Assembly (NCBI RefSeq): GCF_030418455.1
Contig: NZ_JAUHPW010000002.1
Span: 186,001 to 250,000 of the forward strand
Length of the DNA stretch: 64,000 bases
Origin: Demequina litoralis
GTDB lineage: Bacteria > Actinomycetota > Actinomycetes > Actinomycetales > Demequinaceae
Direction: 5' to 3'
Both the position numbers and the translations under genes were made by a program. Under the pieces are notes generated by a model that saw only the letters and a program-made list of their open reading frames with translations, made no database searches and was not told the DNA's origin. Shown piece after piece: positions 25,898-34,692 of the stretch. Position 1 is the first letter of the stretch, and the number at the start of each line of letters is the position of its first letter.

Positions 25898-26830
25898 GTG
25901 CCTCGTTCACCGCTCGCGCTCGCCGCCCTGGCGACCGTCGCCGTGCCCGGGCTCGACGTCTACGACGTGCTGCGCAGCCCGCACACGGACGCCGACTTCG
26001 AGGTCGTGGTGGTCAAGGACTCGACGGGCAAGAGGTGGATCGTGCGCGCGCCGAAGCGTGCCGCCGCCGGCGCCGCGCTCGAGGCGGAGAAGGGCCTGCT
26101 GGGCGCGCTCGCCCGCGCCAAGGAGGCGGGCCTCGTGTCGTTCGAGGTGCCCCACCCCGCGGGCGCGGCCGAGCTGACCGACGACTCGGGTCGCGCGATC
26201 GTCTACACGGAGGTCCCCGGCGCCCCGCTCATGCTCGCGGCGCTGCAGCCGGGCCCGGGCCTCGCCGCGACCGTGGGCCGCGCGCTCGCCGAGATCCACG
26301 AGCTGCCGATCACCGTGATCGAGGACCAGGGTCTGCCCGCGTACACCGCGGAGGAGTACCGCGAGCGGCGGCTCGCGGAGCTCGACGCCGGCATCCAGAC
26401 CGGCAAGGTGCCGCCGCGCCTCGCGGACCGGTGGGAGCACCAGCTCGAGAACGTGTCGTGGTGGCGCTTCGACCCGACCGTGGTGCACGGAGACATGGGC
26501 GAGCACCAGGTGTACGTCGCGGACGGCTCGGTGTCGGGGATCGTCGACTGGATGGACGCCCGCGTCGCCGATCCCGCCGACGACCTCGCCTGGCTGGTCG
26601 CCGCGGCGCCCGACGACGTGCTCGACTCGGTCGTCGAGGCCTATCACGGGCGCCGTCGCGAGATGCGCGACCCGCACCTCCTCGATCGCGCGCGCCTCGC
26701 CTCCGAGATGGCGCTGATGCGCTGGCTCATGTACGGGGTCCGCACCGACAACGCGGACGTGGTCGCGGACGGCGAGGGCATGCTCGCGGACCTCGAGGCG
26801 ATGCTCTTCGAGGACGCGGACGAGGAGTAG
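25898..26830 (+). CDS. APH/Mph-family phosphotransferase
   Basis: A 310-residue protein kinase-like phosphotransferase. The N-lobe includes VVVVKDSTGKRWIVRAPKRA with a probable ATP-binding Lys. The catalytic loop VVHGDMGEHQVYV holds the catalytic Asp, and DWMDARVADPADDLAWL holds the Mg-binding Asp. The Asn normally found after HGD is replaced, as in macrolide 2'-phosphotransferases, which it most resembles. Distant actinobacterial Mph-like proteins are often not resistance enzymes, so the substrate is left open. GTG at 25898 has TACGGT six bases upstream. It converges on adnB with only 17 bp between stops. Confidence 0.75.
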   Translation: MPRSPLALAALATVAVPGLDVYDVLRSPHTDADFEVVVVKDSTGKRWIVRAPKRAAAGAALEAEKGLLGALARAKEAGLVSFEVPHPAGAAELTDDSGRAIVYTEVPGAPLMLAALQPGPGLAATVGRALAEIHELPITVIEDQGLPAYTAEEYRERRLAELDAGIQTGKVPPRLADRWEHQLENVSWWRFDPTVVHGDMGEHQVYVADGSVSGIVDWMDARVADPADDLAWLVAAAPDDVLDSVVEAYHGRRREMRDPHLLDRARLASEMALMRWLMYGVRTDNADVVADGEGMLADLEAMLFEDADEE

Positions 26831-26847
26831 GCGCACCCGCGCCCGCG

Positions 26848-29800
26848 TCACGCCGGCGCGGACCCCTCCTCGACTGCCAGCAGCGCCTCGATCTCCTGGC
26901 GCGTGAGCAGCCGCTCGGGCCGCACCGTCGCGTCGTCGCGCACGTAGTGGAAGGCGGCGTCGACCTCGTCGAGCGGCACCCCGGTCCACTCGGACCACGC
27001 GAGCCGGTACACCGCGAGCTGGACCTCGCGCGCCGCCCGCTCGTCCGCGTCGCACGGCGCCGACCCCGACTTCCAGTCGACCACCGTCACGCGGTCGAGC
27101 CCGGCGCCGGCGGGGAAGACGGCGTCGATGCGCGAGCGGATGGTCACCCCACGGAGCGGCACCTCGACGTCGACCTCGATGTGGCTGGGCGTGCGGCCCG
27201 CCCATGCGGAGCGCGCGAACGCGTCCTTGAGCGCCTCGAGGTCGGCCTCGTCCTCCCCCGGGCCCAGGTCGTCGAGCGAGAGCAGCGGGACGTGCCCGTA
27301 CTGCGCCTCGATCCAGGCGTGGAGCAGGCTGCCGCGACGCGCGGCCGGTGTGGGCTCCGCGGGCAGCGGACGTCGCAGCTGCGCGGTGAACGCCTCGCGA
27401 TCGCGGCGCAGCGACACGAGGCCCGAGGTCGACAGGTGGGCGGGCAGCGCCACGTCGCCGACCCCACGCTCCCGCTCGCGCCGCTCCTCGAGCATCGCGG
27501 CGATCTCGCGCCCGAGCGGCAGCCGATCCCACCGCGCATCCGCGGGGTCCTGCCCCGCCTCGGCGCCCGCCACCATGGCCCCGGACACCGCTCCGGCGAG
27601 CGCCCGACGCGCGATCTGGGCGGGCGTGGGCGCGGGCGGCCAGTCGGCGCGGACCTGCTCGACGGGCGCCGGCGCGTCGTCGTCGGGGCGCGGCGCCCAG
27701 CGCTCGTCCGACAGCATCCCGAGCTCGACGAGCTCGCGCAGGTAGCACGACGGCGTGCGGACCGTCGCGCCGCCCACGCGCCACGACGCGGACAGGAGCA
27801 CGTGCGAGCGGGCGCGCGTGACGGCCACGTAGAAGAGGCGGCGCTCCTCGGCGATGCGGTGCTGTCCGCACGCCTTCTCGAAGTCCTCGAGCGAGTCCGC
27901 GAGCGTGCCGTGGTCGACGGCAGAGCGCCAGTCCCAGTGCGGCAGGTCCTGCCGGTCGAGCCGCAGCTCGTAGGGCAGCTCGACGCCGCGCCCACGCCAG
28001 CCGGCGTCCGTGTAGTACGGGCGCCGCGACGAGGGCTCCCCCACCGAGGGGAAGTGGCCGTCGACGAGGCCCGGCACGGCGACCACGTCCCACTCGAGGC
28101 CCTTGGCGGCGTGCACGGTGAGCACCTGCACGGCGCCGGGCTCGGGCTCCTTCACGGGCAGCTCGAGCCCGCCCTCCTCGCTGCGCGCCGCCTCGAGCCA
28201 CGCGAGGAACGCGCCGAGAGTGGCGCGCTCGGCGCCTGCCGCGAACTGCCGCGCGGCGTCCACGAACGCGTCGACGTTGCGCGCGGCACGGCCGTCGGGG
28301 CGCGCGACGGCGGCCTCGATGTCGAGCCCCCACGCTCTCTCGGCGGCGAGGATGAGCTCGGGCAGCGACAGGTACGTGCGGGTGCGGATCGCGTCGACCG
28401 CCCGTTGCAGGCGGACGATGCGCGCGTGGGCGACGGCGCTGAGCGACCGGCCGTCGCGCGACGCCCAGCCGGGAGCGGGCGGCGTCGCCAGCGCGTCGAC
28501 GAGGCTCGACTCGCTGTCGCGCGCCTCGCGCGGGCCGGCCAGCTCGCGGGCCCAGTCCTGGAGCGCGGCGAGGTCGCGGATGCCGAGCGCGACGCGCTCG
28601 GACGTGAGCAGGCGCATGGCGGAGTCCCCGCGCGACGGGTCGTGCGCGATCTCGAGGAGCGCGACCAGGTCGGACACCTCGGGGGTGTCGACGAGCCCGC
28701 CGAGCCCCACGACCTCGTAGTCGACGCCCGCGCGCACGAGCGCCTCGACCATGGTCGCGAACTGGGCGCGGCGGCGGCAGAGGATCGCCGCCGTCGGCAG
28801 CGCGGGACCCGTGCGCAGCTCGGCCCGCCGGTCCTGCAGGTAGGCGACCACCGAATCGGCCTCCTGCACGTGGTCCTCGGTGACGAGGCCGTCGACGCCC
28901 GCAGCCCGCCGGGGCGGCTCGTCCTGCCCCAGGTAAGCGGCGCGGGACCGCAGCGGCAGCACCTCGACCCGGGAGGCCTCGCGCAGCGGGCCGGCGGCGG
29001 CGTTCGCGACGTCGAGCACGGAGCCCTCGTTGCGCCACGACACCGACAGGCTCGCCTGGCGCACCTCGCGTCCGTGCGCGAACTCGTCGACGAACATCGG
29101 CAGCGCGCTTTCGGAGGCGCCGCGGAATCCGTAGATGGCCTGGTTCGGATCGCCGACCGCCATGACGTGGTGATCCGCGCCGAACAGCCGCGCGAAGAGC
29201 CTCAGCTGGCCCGGCGAGGTGTCCTGGAACTCGTCGAGCAGGATCGCGCGGTAGCGGCCGCGCTCGACCGCCTGGACCGCGTCGAGCCGCGACAGCTCGC
29301 CGGCGAACGCGACCTGGTCGGCGAAGTCGAGCTGCGAGGCGTCACGCTTACGCCGCTGGAACTCCTCGACCAGCCCGGTCACGGCCGCGAGGGTGCGCAT
29401 CTTCGCGACCCGCTTGGCGTGGTCGTTCGGGGTGCCGGTGCGGGTGGTGAGCGGACCGGGAGCGCGGTCGCCCGCGTTCTTGGGCAGCTCCTCCAGCGCC
29501 GCGAGCGCGGTCAGCGCCCACTCGCGCAGCGCTGCGGGCGCGACGTCGTGGTCCCGCAGCTGGCCCGCGAGGCGCGAGATCGCGGCGGTCACCGTGCTGA
29601 CGGCCGCGTCCGTGTCGAGCGGCGCCGTCCACGAGGTGACGACGTCCGAGGCGAGCTGCCACAGCGCGGCGGCGGTGAGCGTCGTCGCGTCGGGGTCGAT
29701 GCCCAGGCGCAGCCCGTGCTCGGCGACCAGCTGGGCCGAGTACGCGTTGTACGTCGACACCGACGCGGGCGGTCGGGACGGGTCCTCGCCGAAGGCCGTC

Positions 29801-30117
29801 GCGATGCGGTGCTCGGCGCGCTCGGCGATCTCCGCGGCGGCCTTGCGCGTGAACGTGAGGCACAGGATCTCGTCGGGGCTGATGGCCGTGCCGAACAGCT
29901 CCTCCGCGTGGTCGAGCAGGTAGACGATGCGCAGCGACAGGGTCTCGGTCTTGCCGGAGCCGGCACCCGCGACCACGAGCATGGGGTCGAGCCCTGCGCC
30001 GATGACGCCGGCCTGCTCGGGCGTGGGCGGGCGCCCGGTCACGAGGACCGCGAGGTCCGCGGCGGAGCGCCGCGCGCCCCTGACCAGGCCCTCGTCCGCG
30101 AGGTCCGCCTCGGTCAT
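26848..30117 (-). CDS. adnB: Helicase-nuclease AdnB subunit
   Basis: A 1089-residue protein. The UvrD-like motor has Walker A AGAGSGKT at 50-57, CLTFTRKAAAEIAERAE, motif II ILLDEFQDTSPGQ, AVGDPNQAIYGFRGA, LTVHAAKGLEWDVV and FYVAVTRARSHV. The C-terminal RecB-like nuclease has HAWIEAQYG, VTVVDWKSG and QLAVYRLAW, with the catalytic Asp and Lys in DWKSG. With AdnA it forms the actinobacterial double-strand-break resection machine that replaces RecBCD. Its ATG overlaps the adnA stop (ATGA), so the two are translationally coupled. The length is as expected for the family. Confidence 0.92.
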   Translation of the reverse strand: MTEADLADEGLVRGARRSAADLAVLVTGRPPTPEQAGVIGAGLDPMLVVAGAGSGKTETLSLRIVYLLDHAEELFGTAISPDEILCLTFTRKAAAEIAERAEHRIATAFGEDPSRPPASVSTYNAYSAQLVAEHGLRLGIDPDATTLTAAALWQLASDVVTSWTAPLDTDAAVSTVTAAISRLAGQLRDHDVAPAALREWALTALAALEELPKNAGDRAPGPLTTRTGTPNDHAKRVAKMRTLAAVTGLVEEFQRRKRDASQLDFADQVAFAGELSRLDAVQAVERGRYRAILLDEFQDTSPGQLRLFARLFGADHHVMAVGDPNQAIYGFRGASESALPMFVDEFAHGREVRQASLSVSWRNEGSVLDVANAAAGPLREASRVEVLPLRSRAAYLGQDEPPRRAAGVDGLVTEDHVQEADSVVAYLQDRRAELRTGPALPTAAILCRRRAQFATMVEALVRAGVDYEVVGLGGLVDTPEVSDLVALLEIAHDPSRGDSAMRLLTSERVALGIRDLAALQDWARELAGPREARDSESSLVDALATPPAPGWASRDGRSLSAVAHARIVRLQRAVDAIRTRTYLSLPELILAAERAWGLDIEAAVARPDGRAARNVDAFVDAARQFAAGAERATLGAFLAWLEAARSEEGGLELPVKEPEPGAVQVLTVHAAKGLEWDVVAVPGLVDGHFPSVGEPSSRRPYYTDAGWRGRGVELPYELRLDRQDLPHWDWRSAVDHGTLADSLEDFEKACGQHRIAEERRLFYVAVTRARSHVLLSASWRVGGATVRTPSCYLRELVELGMLSDERWAPRPDDDAPAPVEQVRADWPPAPTPAQIARRALAGAVSGAMVAGAEAGQDPADARWDRLPLGREIAAMLEERRERERGVGDVALPAHLSTSGLVSLRRDREAFTAQLRRPLPAEPTPAARRGSLLHAWIEAQYGHVPLLSLDDLGPGEDEADLEALKDAFARSAWAGRTPSHIEVDVEVPLRGVTIRSRIDAVFPAGAGLDRVTVVDWKSGSAPCDADERAAREVQLAVYRLAWSEWTGVPLDEVDAAFHYVRDDATVRPERLLTRQEIEALLAVEEGSAPA

Positions 30118-33100
30118 CCGTCCGTCACCTGCCTCCCGCTCGGCCACGCGGGGCACGAGCGCCGCACGGGGCACGCCGTGCAGCGGTCGTTCGTGATGGC
30201 GGTGAACGTCCCCTGCGCCATCGTGTCGACCGCCGCCGTGAGGCGCGCCTTCTCCTTCTCGACGTCGATCGCGGGCTGCGCGCGCTCGCTCGCCCCCTGG
30301 GTCGACCCGCCGACGAACACGAGCGCCGCGCCGTCGGCCTCGGCGACCCCGCCGAAGCCACCGTGGTCCGCGGCGAGCTGGTACATCGCGAGCTGCGCGT
30401 GCTCCTCGGCGTCCTTCTTGGACACCGCCTGCCCGGTCTTGAGGTCGACGATGCGGGCCTTGCCGTCGGTGACCTCGACCCGGTCGGCGCTGCCCGCGAC
30501 GACGGCGCGTCCGATCTGGACGCTGAAGGGCTGCTCGACCCGCACCTCGCCCGCACGCACGCCGGCGACGTAGCCCGCGAGCCGGCGGATCATCGCGTCG
30601 GCGCGGTCCTTGAGCACCCGGTCGGGCCACGTGTCGGTGCCCGCGATCTCGGGCCAGCGCTCCTCGAGCGCCGCCGCGAGCTCCGCATGCGTGCCGTGCG
30701 GGAGCGCCGCCGCGACCTCGTGCACGAGCGTGCCGAGGCTCTGCTTCTCCGAGGCGGCCGCGCTGCCGCCTGCGGTCTCGAGCGCCCACCGCAGCGGGCA
30801 CGTCTCGAGCGCCTCGAGGCGCGACGGGGAGACGCGCACGGGCTGGTCGTCGTCCCACATGCCCACCTCGGTCGACGGGGTCGGGACACCGTGCCACTCG
30901 GCGGGGTCCGCGCCGGCCACGCCCATCGCGGCGAGCCTCGCGAGCACCTCGACATGGGCGTCGCGGGCGGGTCCGGCCGCCTCGACGGCGCCCGCACGGA
31001 CCGCCGCGACCGCGGATCGCAGGTCGGTGACGCGCGGGGTCGCGTCCGCACGCACGGGCTCGACGCCCGCGGCCGTGCCGGCCCAAGCGAGGTAGCGCGA
31101 GGGCCGCTCGTCCTCGCCGTCCACGCACGTGAGGATGAGGCTGCGGCGCGCGCGCGACACGGCGACGGCGAAGGCGCGCGTCTCGTCGTCGACGACCGCC
31201 CGGCGCGCGGCCCGTGCCCACGCGGCGCGCGCCCTCGGCTCGAGCGGGGCCGCCTCCGCACGGCCCGCGACGATCTCAGCGAGCTGGTGCGCGCCGAGCA
31301 CCGCGTCCCGCAGCCGCGTGTCGGGCCAGGCTCCCTCCTCGAGGCCGGCGACCACCACGGTGTCCCACTCGCGCCCCGCGGCCGACGCCGGCGTGCAGAA
31401 CGCGACCGCGTCCTCGACGCGCGCCCGCGCGCCGAGCGTGTCCGGGGCGAAGTCCTGGCCCTCGAGGTGGTCGACGAACGACTCGACCGAGGCGGACGGC
31501 ATGCGCTCGACGTAGATCGCGGCGGCGCGCATGAGCGCGATGACCGCGTCGAGGTCGGCGTCGTCGCGCGCGGAGCCGGCGAGCGCGGCCGCACGCCAGT
31601 CGTCGGCGACGCCGAGCGCGTCCCACACCGCCCACGCCACGGTCGCCGGTGTGCCGGCCCCGGCCGCCGCGGCGCCCGCGCGGAGCGCACGCGAGGCCCG
31701 TTCCGCGAGCCGCGCCTCGGGCGTGCCGAGGCTCGCCCACCGCTCGGGAGCGGCGATCGCCTCGACGAGCAGCTCCGCGGACGTGCGGGTGCCGCCGCCG
31801 CGCCGCTCCTCGCGCACGAGGGCGCGGCGCAGGCGGCGCATCGCGACCGGGTCGATGCCGACGATCCGCGAGCCGAGCAGCTCGACCGCCTCCGCCTCCT
31901 CCCACGTCGACTCCCCGCCGCGCGCGAGCTCGGCGGCACGGCGCATCAGGGTGAGGATCGGTGCGACCGCCGGCTCGGCGTGCAGGGCGGTGCCGTCCCC
32001 GAGGGTCTCGCACGGGATGTCGGCGGCGGCGAGGTCCGCGCGGATCTCGCGCAGCCGGGCGCTCGAGCGCGCGACCACGACCATCTCCCCCCACGGCGTC
32101 TCGGGCCCGTCGAGGCCGTGGCGCGCGCGGCGCAGCGCCTGCGCGATGGCGCGGGAGTGCGCGTGACGATGCGCGGCCACGAGGATCTCGACGCCGTCGC
32201 CCGACTCGGGCGGCGGCACGGCGGCGCGCGCCGACCCGACGCCGGCGGTGCCGATGCGGCCCACGGCGGCCGCGGTCACCGCCGCGAGCGCGCCCGCCTG
32301 GCGATGGCCCGGGCCGAGGCGCAGGACCGAGGCGCCGAACCCTCCCGGCCCCTCGGTCCCGGCGGCCGCGGCGAGCATGCCGGGGACCGCGCCGCGGTAG
32401 CCCTGGACCGCCTCGTCCGCGTTGCCGAGGAGCACGAGCCGCGCGCCGCCTGCAGCGAGCGCGCGCAGCAGCCGCACGCCCGCGCGGGTGAGGTCGTGCG
32501 CATCGTCCACGACGACCAGGTCCCACGACGGGCGGTCGCCCGGCGCGTCCCAGCCCTCGAGCACGTCCGCCGCCTGGGCCACCACGACGGCGGGGTCGAA
32601 GCGCGCGCCCTGGTCGGGGGTGAGGGAGCGCCAGCCCAGGACAGCGTCGTACTCGTCCATGACGTCCGACGCGGCGCGCCACTCGGGCCGGCCCGTCGCG
32701 TCGCCCAGCCGGGCGAGGTCGTCGGGCGACAGCCCGGCCTCGCTGGCGCGCATGAGCAGGTCGCGCAGCTCCGCACGGAAGCCCGCGAGCGCGGTGGCCT
32801 CGGCGGGCACCGCGCCGCCCCAGTCGGGGACCCGGCCCAGCCCCGCGCGATGGCCGTCGAGCAGCTCGCGGAGGATCTGGTCCTGCTCGGCGCCCGTGAC
32901 GAGCACGGGCGGCGGGTCGCCGAGCGCGGTCGCGTGGGCGGTGAGGATCGCGTGGGCGGCCGATGCGGCGGTGCGCACCACGGGCGCGCCCACCGGGCGG
33001 TCGAGCGCGAGCGAGACGTGGTCGCGCAGGCGTGCGGCGCCCGCGCGGGTCGCCGACAGCACGAGCAGCCGGCCCGGGTCGGTGCCGCGACGGGCCGCCT

Positions 33101-33281
33101 CGAGGGCGAGCGCGCCCGCGAGCGTGGTCTTGCCCGCACCGGGGGCGCCCACGACCACGAGGTGACCGGGGTCGCCGGGCGTCGGCGCGGCGAGCGCCGC
33201 CTCGACGACCTCGCGCTGCGCATCGTCGAGCGCGGGCGGCGACGGGGCCGGGGCGGCCGGCAGCAGGCGGAGCGCGGTCAT
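30114..33281 (-). CDS. adnA: Helicase-nuclease AdnA subunit
   Basis: A 1055-residue protein. Walker A GAPGAGKTT is at 45-53. Motif II is LVVVDDAHDL, with an Asp where canonical helicases have Glu, which suggests the weaker, partly vestigial motor known for AdnA. The C-terminal nuclease has VDLKTG and QLAMYQLA. An iron-sulfur knot follows the AddB plan: one Cys in ETCPLRW before the nuclease and three in CTACPVRRSC near the end. ATG at 33281 heads the operon adnA-adnB. No Shine-Dalgarno or close -10 is evident. A GGACGATGCG site encodes the Asp-Asp-Ala of motif II. Confidence 0.92.
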   Translation of the reverse strand: MTALRLLPAAPAPSPPALDDAQREVVEAALAAPTPGDPGHLVVVGAPGAGKTTLAGALALEAARRGTDPGRLLVLSATRAGAARLRDHVSLALDRPVGAPVVRTAASAAHAILTAHATALGDPPPVLVTGAEQDQILRELLDGHRAGLGRVPDWGGAVPAEATALAGFRAELRDLLMRASEAGLSPDDLARLGDATGRPEWRAASDVMDEYDAVLGWRSLTPDQGARFDPAVVVAQAADVLEGWDAPGDRPSWDLVVVDDAHDLTRAGVRLLRALAAGGARLVLLGNADEAVQGYRGAVPGMLAAAAGTEGPGGFGASVLRLGPGHRQAGALAAVTAAAVGRIGTAGVGSARAAVPPPESGDGVEILVAAHRHAHSRAIAQALRRARHGLDGPETPWGEMVVVARSSARLREIRADLAAADIPCETLGDGTALHAEPAVAPILTLMRRAAELARGGESTWEEAEAVELLGSRIVGIDPVAMRRLRRALVREERRGGGTRTSAELLVEAIAAPERWASLGTPEARLAERASRALRAGAAAAGAGTPATVAWAVWDALGVADDWRAAALAGSARDDADLDAVIALMRAAAIYVERMPSASVESFVDHLEGQDFAPDTLGARARVEDAVAFCTPASAAGREWDTVVVAGLEEGAWPDTRLRDAVLGAHQLAEIVAGRAEAAPLEPRARAAWARAARRAVVDDETRAFAVAVSRARRSLILTCVDGEDERPSRYLAWAGTAAGVEPVRADATPRVTDLRSAVAAVRAGAVEAAGPARDAHVEVLARLAAMGVAGADPAEWHGVPTPSTEVGMWDDDQPVRVSPSRLEALETCPLRWALETAGGSAAASEKQSLGTLVHEVAAALPHGTHAELAAALEERWPEIAGTDTWPDRVLKDRADAMIRRLAGYVAGVRAGEVRVEQPFSVQIGRAVVAGSADRVEVTDGKARIVDLKTGQAVSKKDAEEHAQLAMYQLAADHGGFGGVAEADGAALVFVGGSTQGASERAQPAIDVEKEKARLTAAVDTMAQGTFTAITNDRCTACPVRRSCPAWPSGRQVTDG

Positions 33282-33330
33282 GCGCCGATCCCACCAGAAG
33301 GGTCCGACAACGCGCGCGCCACCGTGCTGC

Positions 33331-34173
33331 TCAGCCGGAGGTCGCGGCGTCGGGGAAGGGCCAGCCGTTCGGGTTGCAGGCCTTGGGCATGCGGGTCTGG
33401 TCGACCATGACGGAGGCGCGGCCCGAGGTGCACGTCGCCGACTCCTCGCCCAGCACGTGGCCCACGCCGTTGTTGAGCAGGTAGGCGCGGGCGCCCTTGC
33501 GGTTGTCGCCGTAGCGGCCCAGGCCCGCCGTCCAGTCGTACACGGACAGGGGGACGATGCCCTGCTCGGCGCACGTCGGATCGTCGCCCTCGGGCTCGTC
33601 GGGGCAGCGCGTCGCGACCGTGTACGGCGTCGCGAGCACCACCTGTACGTCGGCGGCGCCGTCCGTCATGACGAACTGCAGGCGCCCCGCGGAGCCCCAG
33701 CCGCGCTCGTCCTGAAGGATGCGCATGACGTAGTCGACGAACGCGTCCTCGTCGACCGTGACGCCGTCCTCGACGTCGATGCGCACGTACCGGGTGGGAC
33801 CCTCGGCGGCATCGGGCGAGGCCGACGCGGCGGCGGTCCGGGTCGCGGTCGAGGCCGTGGTGAACGTGCCCTCGCCGCGCTCGGGCACGGTGGTCGTGAC
33901 GACGCCGGCGGCGGCGTCGGCGCCGTCCAGCTCGCGCGTGATCGGCTCCAGGGCCGGCAGGCTCACCTCGGGCTCGGGGCTCTCGCTCGGGCTCGCGGAG
34001 ACGGTGGGCTCGGGCTCGGCGCTCCACGCCCGGTACCAGCCGGGCACCTGGCCGGTCAGCCAGCCGGCGCCGATGCCGACCGCGAAGCATGCGAGGACCG
34101 TCACGAGGGTCACGACGAGGCCGGGAAGGGCGATTCCCCTGCCCGCGAACAGGCCTCCGGACCGCCGAGTCAT
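33331..34173 (-). CDS. DUF3152 secreted protein with a broken metalloprotease motif
   Basis: A 280-residue protein: an N-terminal membrane anchor (LPGLVVTLVTVLACFAVGIGAG), a Ser/Pro/Thr-rich linker (about 50-120) and a C-terminal DUF3152 domain. As I recall it, that family has NHEVGHxLGH-like zinc ligands followed by ASVMxxQT and a C-terminal CNPNxWP. Here the zinc site reads LLNNGVGHVLGEESATC: the first His and the Glu of HEXXH are Asn and Gly, while ASVMVDQT and ACNPNGWPFP remain. It is therefore probably a catalytically dead member. ATG at 34173 has TATCCT six bases upstream. The family sits near the same genes in mycobacteria. Confidence 0.8.
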   Translation of the reverse strand: MTRRSGGLFAGRGIALPGLVVTLVTVLACFAVGIGAGWLTGQVPGWYRAWSAEPEPTVSASPSESPEPEVSLPALEPITRELDGADAAAGVVTTTVPERGEGTFTTASTATRTAAASASPDAAEGPTRYVRIDVEDGVTVDEDAFVDYVMRILQDERGWGSAGRLQFVMTDGAADVQVVLATPYTVATRCPDEPEGDDPTCAEQGIVPLSVYDWTAGLGRYGDNRKGARAYLLNNGVGHVLGEESATCTSGRASVMVDQTRMPKACNPNGWPFPDAATSG

Positions 34174-34223
34174 CGCCCTAGGATAAGGGCAGACCTACGG
34201 CATCACGAGCATTGGAGGCGGCT

Positions 34224-34442
34224 GTGGAGATCAGGATCGGCGTGCAGAACGTGTCCCGCGAGATCGCGATCGACACCGACATGTCGGCGGACGCGGTCGC
34301 CGCGGCGGTGGCGGCGGCGGCCAAGGGCGGCACGCTCGACCTCACGGACGCGAAGGGCCGCCGTGTCGTGGTCCCCGGTGCCGCGCTCGGGTATGTCGAC
34401 ATCGGCGAGGAGACCAAGCGCCGCGTCGGCTTCGGCGCGTAG
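34224..34442 (+). CDS. DUF3107 small protein
   Basis: A 72-residue protein (VEIRIGVQNVSREIAIDTDM...) typical of DUF3107. It contains an Ala-rich helix (DAVAAAVAAAAKGG) and the conserved C-terminal LGYVDIGEETKRRVGFG. The function is unknown; the mycobacterial relative is a small abundant protein (TB9.4). The GTG at 34224 is placed by GGAGG at 34214-34218. A strong terminator closes the gene, and the DEAD-box helicase follows, as in mycobacteria. Confidence 0.88.
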   Translation: MEIRIGVQNVSREIAIDTDMSADAVAAAVAAAAKGGTLDLTDAKGRRVVVPGAALGYVDIGEETKRRVGFGA

Positions 34443-34458
34443 CCGCACGCAGGCTCAG

Positions 34459-34494
34459 ACGAAGGCCCGGGGACGACGCGTCCCGGGCCTTCGT
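34459..34494 (+). terminator. Terminator of the DUF3107 gene
   Basis: ACGAAGGCCCGGG (34459-34471) pairs with CCCGGGCCTTCGT (34482-34494) around a 10-nt loop that can pair further. It begins 17 bp after the stop. Confidence 0.85.
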
Positions 34495-34548
34495 GCTGTC
34501 CGCGACGCGCGCATCGTCCCTCCCTACCGTCCGGCAAAGGGCGCCCGG

Positions 34549-34692
34549 TACACTATGTCCTGACCCGGGGCTGACCGGTCGTCATGTGAAACGCGGTACC
34601 GCTGAAGACAGCGACGCGCCGCCGAAGAGGATGATTCGCGATCGGCTGCCCGCCATAGGCGCCTCGCGCGCCCCCGAGATCATCGGAGCACC
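34549..34692 (+). promoter_or_regulatory. Promoter and long 5' leader of the DEAD-box helicase gene
   Basis: TACACT (34549-34554) in a short A/T-rich stretch is the best -10 candidate, giving a leader of about 130 nt. The leader contains small hairpins (GCGGTACCGC; GCTG-AAGA-CAGC). DEAD-box helicase messages often have long structured leaders used for cold-shock or autoregulation. The role here is inference. Confidence 0.4.

Noticed and set aside
26035-30573. 1512-codon plus-strand frame opposite adnB
   Set aside because: Composition is Arg/Gly/Ala-heavy with no domain signs, and adnB on the other strand has all helicase and nuclease motifs.
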